Source of the DNA: Bdellovibrionales bacterium
GTDB lineage: Bacteria > Bdellovibrionota > Bdellovibrionia > Bdellovibrionales > UBA1609
Length of the DNA stretch: 11,017 nt
Direction: 5' to 3'
NCBI GenBank assembly: GCA_026713205.1
Contig: JAPOOY010000156.1
Coordinates: forward strand, 1-11,017
The position numbers and the translations under genes were made by a program. Under the pieces are notes generated by a model. It did no database searches and was not told the origin of the DNA. It saw only the letters and a list, made by a program, of their open reading frames with translations. Positions 7,827-11,017 of the stretch are shown here, one piece after another. Each line of letters starts with the position of its first letter. Position 1 is the stretch's first letter.

Positions 7827-9005
7827 ATGCGCATTCAGGAATATCAGACTAAACAGTTTTTTAAACAGTACTCTATCCCTGTTTTGGATTCCTGTGTTGT
7901 GGAATCTTCGGAAGAGGTTAAGGAAGCTCTTAAAAAAGTGGGGGGAAATCTTTGGGCCGTAAAAGCTCAAGTTTTGGCTGGAGGCCGGGGAAAAGCGGGA
8001 GGCGTAAAAATAACAAAAAGTCCGGAAGAAGCGGAGGCGACAGCCAAAGCTCTGCTTGGAAAAAAACTTGTGACCCATCAAACGGGACCGGAAGGGGAGA
8101 TTGTCAGAAAGCTCCTCATAGAAAAGGGCTGTGAAATAGAAAAAGAATATTACCTCTCCTTATTGGTGGATACAGAGACTTCCCGGATTATCTTTATGGT
8201 TTCACAGGCCGGGGGAATGGATATTGAAGAAACCGCTCAGACTAATCCTGAAAAAATTTATAAAATATCCATCCATCCCTCTTTTGGATTTCAACCCTAT
8301 CAAAGCTGGTCTTTGGCTCAGGCGCTGAATATTTCCAAAAAAGCGGAAGTGATGAAATTACATTCTCTTTTCCAACAGCTCTATCGTTTGTTTGTGGAAA
8401 AAGACGGGAGTCTTTTGGAGATCAATCCCTTAATTAAAACCTCTCAGGGGGAATTTATAGCTTTGGATGGAAAGATGAGTTTTGATGAAAATGCGCTTTA
8501 TCGGCATTCCGATTTAATGGCTTTGTCTCAAGCGGAATTAAAGCCGGATTATGAAAGGGAAGCGGCCAGGCAGGGGTTGGCTCTCATTAAGCTGGAAGGA
8601 AACATTGGTTGTATGGTTAATGGGGCGGGTCTCGCTATGGCGACGATGGATATGATTAAACTGCATGGAGGATCTCCGGCAAATTTCTTGGATGTGGGAG
8701 GTGGAGCTGAACAGGAAAAAGTGGTTAAAGCTTTTGAGATTATCTTGAGTTTTCCTCAGGTTCAGGCCGTGTTGGTGAATATTTTCGGTGGGATTATGAA
8801 GTGTGATATTATTGCTTCCGGCCTTGTTCAGGCTGTTAAACAGGTGGGGTTAAAAGTTCCTGTTGTGGTTCGTTTGGAAGGCACAAGGTCGGCGGAGGGG
8901 TTAAAGTTACTGCGGGATTCCGGTTTAAGTCTTATTCCTTCAGAGAGTTTGGATGAGGCCGCTCGTAAAGTGGTGGAGGTGGCAGGTGTCCATTCTGGTC
9001 AATAA
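7827..9005 (+). CDS. sucC: Succinyl-CoA synthetase beta subunit (ADP/GDP-forming)
   Basis: 392 residues, the nucleotide-binding subunit of succinyl-CoA synthetase, which with SucD converts succinyl-CoA to succinate while making ATP or GTP. The N-terminal ATP-grasp domain begins [19 protein letters not shown] and carries [17 protein letters not shown] and LLEINPL. The C-terminal ligase domain has [26 protein letters not shown] and [11 protein letters not shown]. The length matches the family (about 388). The ATG lies one base after the mdh stop with no convincing ribosome binding site of its own, so translation probably depends on coupling to mdh. Its end overlaps the sucD start by 20 bases. 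Nucleotide preference (ADP or GDP) cannot be told by eye. Confidence 0.97.
   Translation: MRIQEYQTKQFFKQYSIPVLDSCVVESSEEVKEALKKVGGNLWAVKAQVLAGGRGKAGGVKITKSPEEAEATAKALLGKKLVTHQTGPEGEIVRKLLIEKGCEIEKEYYLSLLVDTETSRIIFMVSQAGGMDIEETAQTNPEKIYKISIHPSFGFQPYQSWSLAQALNISKKAEVMKLHSLFQQLYRLFVEKDGSLLEINPLIKTSQGEFIALDGKMSFDENALYRHSDLMALSQAELKPDYEREAARQGLALIKLEGNIGCMVNGAGLAMATMDMIKLHGGSPANFLDVGGGAEQEKVVKAFEIILSFPQVQAVLVNIFGGIMKCDIIASGLVQAVKQVGLKVPVVVRLEGTRSAEGLKLLRDSGLSLIPSESLDEAARKVVEVAGVHSGQ
8975..8980 (+). promoter_or_regulatory. Ribosome binding site that decides the sucD start
   Basis: GGAGGT lies five bases before the GTG at 8986, inside the end of sucC. This supports GTG 8986 over an upstream in-frame ATG at 8953, whose extra 11 residues ([11 protein letters not shown]) are not SucD-like and come from sucC codons read in another frame. 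Confidence 0.75.
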
Positions 9006-9855
9006 AAACACCCGTTTAATTTGTCAGGGTTTTACGGGAAAGCATGGAACATTTCATAGTCAGCAGGCTTTAGAGTATGGAACAAAACTCTTAGGGGGAG
9101 TGACTCCGGGGAAAGGCGGAACCCGTCATTTGGAGTTGCCGGTTTTTCATACTGTCAAAGAAGCTGTCCAAAATACAAAAGCCAATGCCTCCATGATCTA
9201 TGTGCCGGCTTCCTTTGCGGCGAACGCTATTTTAGAAGCGGTGGAAGCTGAGTTGGATTTAGTGGTTTGTATTACGGAAGGGATACCTATTTTAGATATG
9301 GTTCGGGTGAAACAGGCGCTTAAAGGATCAAAAACCCGCCTGATTGGTCCAAATTGCCCGGGGGTTATCACTCCAGGAGAATGTAAAATTGGAATCATGC
9401 CAGGGTATATTCACAAAAAAGGAAAAGTGGGGATACTCTCCCGTTCCGGTACTTTAACTTATGAGGCGGTTTGGCAAACAACAAAATCAGGATTAGGACA
9501 AAGCTCCTGTGTGGGAATTGGAGGAGATCCCGTTAATGGATCTAATTTTGTAGATATTTTAAAATTATTTCAGGAGGATGAACAAACGGAAGCTATCATC
9601 CTTATTGGAGAAATTGGCGGCGTAGCGGAAGAAATAGCGGCAGAATACATTCACTCTGAGTTTACAAAACCTGTGGTTTCCTTTGTGGCGGGGCGAACAG
9701 CGCCTCCAGGGCGGCGTATGGGGCACGCCGGCGCCATTGTTACCGGTGGAAAAGGAGATGCGGAAAGTAAATTTCAAGCGCTCAAGAAAGCCGGTTGTCA
9801 TATTGTCTATAATCCGGCTCAGCTAGGAGAGGAAGTAAAAAATCTTTTATCCTGA
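8986..9855 (+). CDS. sucD: Succinyl-CoA synthetase alpha subunit
   Basis: 289 residues from a GTG start, the same length as E. coli SucD. It is the CoA-binding subunit that carries the phosphohistidine intermediate. The N-terminus [21 protein letters not shown] is canonical. Further signatures are [20 protein letters not shown], the [20 protein letters not shown] block, [32 protein letters not shown], and [12 protein letters not shown] with the phosphorylated His247. The Gly-Lys-rich nucleotide-facing region and the overall order are complete, so the enzyme should be functional. It overlaps sucC by 20 bases and has its own GGAGGT, a tight operon arrangement that helps equal production of the two subunits. 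It is the last gene of the unit; only an imperfect terminator-like hairpin follows. Confidence 0.97.
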   Translation: MSILVNKNTRLICQGFTGKHGTFHSQQALEYGTKLLGGVTPGKGGTRHLELPVFHTVKEAVQNTKANASMIYVPASFAANAILEAVEAELDLVVCITEGIPILDMVRVKQALKGSKTRLIGPNCPGVITPGECKIGIMPGYIHKKGKVGILSRSGTLTYEAVWQTTKSGLGQSSCVGIGGDPVNGSNFVDILKLFQEDEQTEAIILIGEIGGVAEEIAAEYIHSEFTKPVVSFVAGRTAPPGRRMGHAGAIVTGGKGDAESKFQALKKAGCHIVYNPAQLGEEVKNLLS

Positions 9856-9878
9856 TGGGAGTCATGCTGAGGTTTTTT
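9851..9878 (+). terminator. Possible weak terminator after sucD
   Basis: CCT/AGG and ATG/CAT can pair in an imperfect hairpin overlapping the sucD stop, followed by six T (9873-9878). The stem is short and broken by internal loops, so this is only a candidate. The rest of the 163-base gap to 10018 is AT-rich and holds one AAACACGATCGT site. Confidence 0.25.
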
Positions 9879-9923
9879 GTAATCTTAAAATTTTAATTAG
9901 AAAATTCATTTTCGGAAAATATA

Positions 9924-9935
9924 AAACACGATCGT
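9924..9935 (+). repeat. AAACACGATCGT site, left copy (inverted partner at 10773-10784)
   Basis: This 12-base sequence contains the self-palindrome ACGATCGT (9928-9935). It recurs exactly, in inverted orientation, on the other side of the cysteine-rich gene. Both copies are followed by ATAA in their own direction (one extra base in the second). Confidence 0.45.
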
Positions 9936-10018
9936 ATAAATACCAGAACGAAAAGTCAGTTCATAAAATCCTTAAATTCTGCAAATGGATTTGAGCTTTG
10001 AACAGACAGTGATTCAAT

Positions 10019-10690
10019 TTATTTTGTATGTGCTTCTACACAAGTTTCTATATCTTTTAGGAAATTTACTGCACAAAGAACCTCATCTTTCTCAAGGTGA
10101 CCCCTACAAAGCTCATCTTTCTCTTCGCCATCTGACTCGCATTGGTTTTTTTCCTCTATCGTGGAAGCCTTATCCATGCATACCTCTGTGAGTAATTGAG
10201 CATTTCTGGAACAGAAGTTATCGGCAATCTCGGCTTGTGTATTGCAGAAGTTAAGATCTGCATCTGCTTCATCTGTAAGGCATTGATGTAGAGTTTCTAT
10301 TTCTTGAGATATAACATCTTGTTTCAGGCAAACCATCGCTACATCAGTTATAAAATTTTTTGAACAAAGACTTATAGCTATGTCATATTCTTTGCGACAA
10401 GACTTGCGACTTTTTCTACGCTCGGCTTTACATTGAGATCTTTCTTCATCTGTTTTAGCCTTATCCCTACAAAGATTTCTAACAGCATTCGCACTATCTT
10501 CACAGAAATCTTTAACATTATCCGCTTCACCTTCACAATAGCTGCGATTGGGATAAGCTGTTTTATGTAAACACTGAGCTATTGTTTCCGTATCCTGCGG
10601 CTGGGGATTTGCTTCAGAAGTTTGCGCTCCCACATATAAACTCAGCCCTAAGAGTGGGACAAGACAACCGATACTTAAAATTTTTCGCAT
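10019..10690 (-). CDS. Secreted cysteine-rich protein made of two eight-cysteine modules
   Basis: 223 residues, no family recognised. A type I signal peptide (basic MRK, hydrophobic 4-20, likely cleavage after VGA at 22) sends it out of the cytoplasm. The mature chain has 16 cysteines, at 40, 52, 63, 74, 87, 98, 109, 121 and again at 137, 149, 160, 171, 184, 195, 206, 217. The second set repeats the first with a constant offset of 97 (96 for the last), so the protein is an internal duplication. Residues between cysteines are polar and helix-prone, with C-x10-C spacing dominant, suggesting helical hairpins tied by disulfides. DKA..EE...QC and QCL are shared between the halves. The start ATG at 10690 has a strong AGGAGG six bases upstream. 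It is a single gene, convergent with the sucD operon. Function unknown; structural, envelope or metal-related roles are all open. Confidence 0.85.
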   Translation of the reverse strand: MRKILSIGCLVPLLGLSLYVGAQTSEANPQPQDTETIAQCLHKTAYPNRSYCEGEADNVKDFCEDSANAVRNLCRDKAKTDEERSQCKAERRKSRKSCRKEYDIAISLCSKNFITDVAMVCLKQDVISQEIETLHQCLTDEADADLNFCNTQAEIADNFCSRNAQLLTEVCMDKASTIEEKNQCESDGEEKDELCRGHLEKDEVLCAVNFLKDIETCVEAHTK

Positions 10691-10731
10691 AATTTTCCTC
10701 CTTCATTAGGGTTCTTCTTTTGTTTATCATG

Positions 10732-10761
10732 CGTATAATCGGCAGTTAAAGGATTTTTTAA
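10732..10761 (-). promoter_or_regulatory. Possible promoter of the cysteine-rich gene
   Basis: On the minus strand TTAAAA (10756-10761) and TATACG (10732-10737) are 18 bases apart, each matching four of six consensus positions. The inverted ACGATCGT site lies about 12 bases further upstream, where an activator could bind. Weak evidence only. Confidence 0.25.
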
Positions 10762-10772
10762 GGCAAGTTATA

Positions 10773-10784
10773 ACGATCGTGTTT
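10773..10784 (-). repeat. AAACACGATCGT site, right copy, upstream of the cysteine-rich gene
   Basis: This is an exact inverted match to 9924-9935, containing the palindrome ACGATCGT (10773-10780). It lies about 80 bases upstream of the start codon of the cysteine-rich gene, so it could be an operator. The surrounding intergenic stretch 10691-10883 holds no gene. It also has TTCCGGTT twice (10839-10846 and 10854-10861), 15 bases apart. Confidence 0.45.
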
Positions 10785-10883
10785 GAAATTTCATGAATCA
10801 AACTTAAAAAAGTCCTGTGATATTGTTAAAATATACTGTTCCGGTTTGAAATTTTCCGGTTCTTCATAAGAAAAAAGGATTAC

Positions 10884-11004
10884 CCCTTTCTAACAGACTA
10901 TAGGGGTCAAAAATTCAAACATGCGTTTTGCCACAGAGCGACTTACAGCCGCTACTGTGTCAAAGCCGAACTCATTTTTGACCCCTATAGGCTGTTATAA
11001 AGGG
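10884..11004. repeat. 121-bp fold-back element with 30-bp near-perfect inverted arms
   Basis: The arm 10884-10913 is matched by the reverse complement of 10975-11004 at 28 of 30 positions; shared cores are CTATAGGGGTCAAAAA and TAACAG. The 61-base centre contains a second, imperfect hairpin: GCCACAG...GCGAC near 10930 pairs with GCCGC...CTGTGTC near 10948-10961 around TTACA. The whole unit could therefore fold as one long stem, as DNA or RNA. There is no coding frame, no T-run for a terminator, and no obvious target duplication. It resembles a MITE or REP-like mobile repeat. It is cut close to the right edge, so a larger element beyond 11017 is possible. Confidence 0.75.
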
Positions 11005-11017
11005 CCTATGTCTCTTA

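Noticed and set aside
10001..10030. Terminator of the cysteine-rich gene
   Set aside because: No stable stem with a T-run is seen on the minus strand after its stop.
9985..10191. Plus-strand 68-codon frame
   Set aside because: It is antisense to the 3' end of the cysteine-rich gene and has no ribosome binding site.

Overview
This window looks like a chromosomal segment of a Gram-negative bacterium. By eye the G+C content is low to moderate, about 40%. Supporting signs are an Sec/lipobox lipoprotein, a signal-peptide protein, UppP, Tad-type (T2SSF) membrane proteins, an mdh-sucC-sucD operon and a lysine-rich histone-H1-like protein. Together these are reminiscent of Bdellovibrionota or related former Deltaproteobacteria, but that placement is an inference from gene content; no marker gene here proves it.

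Layout. (1) 1-374, minus strand: N-terminal part of a lipoprotein that runs off the left edge. (2) 375-775: non-coding, mostly a MITE-like repeat with related termini at 460, 561 and 741. (3) 776-6289, minus strand: a long co-directional block. In transcription order it holds a TadB-like and a TadC-like T2SSF membrane protein, a small four-cysteine exported protein, a membrane-anchored Ser/Thr-type kinase with a PEGA-like C-terminal domain, undecaprenyl-diphosphatase UppP, a cystathionine gamma-synthase/lyase-family PLP enzyme, tRNA-Phe(GAA) and a TalC-type transaldolase. The PLP-enzyme gene runs 10 nt into the tRNA gene. (4) 6419-9855, plus strand: a lysine-rich histone-like gene with its own strong terminator, then a well-formed promoter and the TCA-cycle operon mdh-sucC-sucD. 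(5) 9856-11017: a minus-strand gene for a secreted protein built from two copies of an eight-cysteine module, flanked by inverted AAACACGATCGT sites, then a 121-bp near-perfect fold-back repeat at the right edge.

How the genes work together. Malate dehydrogenase and both succinyl-CoA synthetase subunits form one tightly packed, translationally coupled TCA unit. The minus-strand block mixes envelope and secretion functions (T2SSF pair, PEGA kinase, lipid-carrier recycling) with housekeeping metabolism (transsulfuration, pentose phosphate pathway) and a tRNA. No secretion ATPase or pilin is visible, so the T2SSF pair looks detached from a full Tad locus.

The most unusual items are the internally duplicated 16-cysteine secreted protein, the CDS/tRNA overlap that would place an RNase P cut before the stop codon, the kinase-PEGA/T2SSF neighbourhood, the 72-bp tandem duplication in the histone-like gene, and two MITE-like non-coding repeats. 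I see no CRISPR array, transposase, integrase or phage gene.
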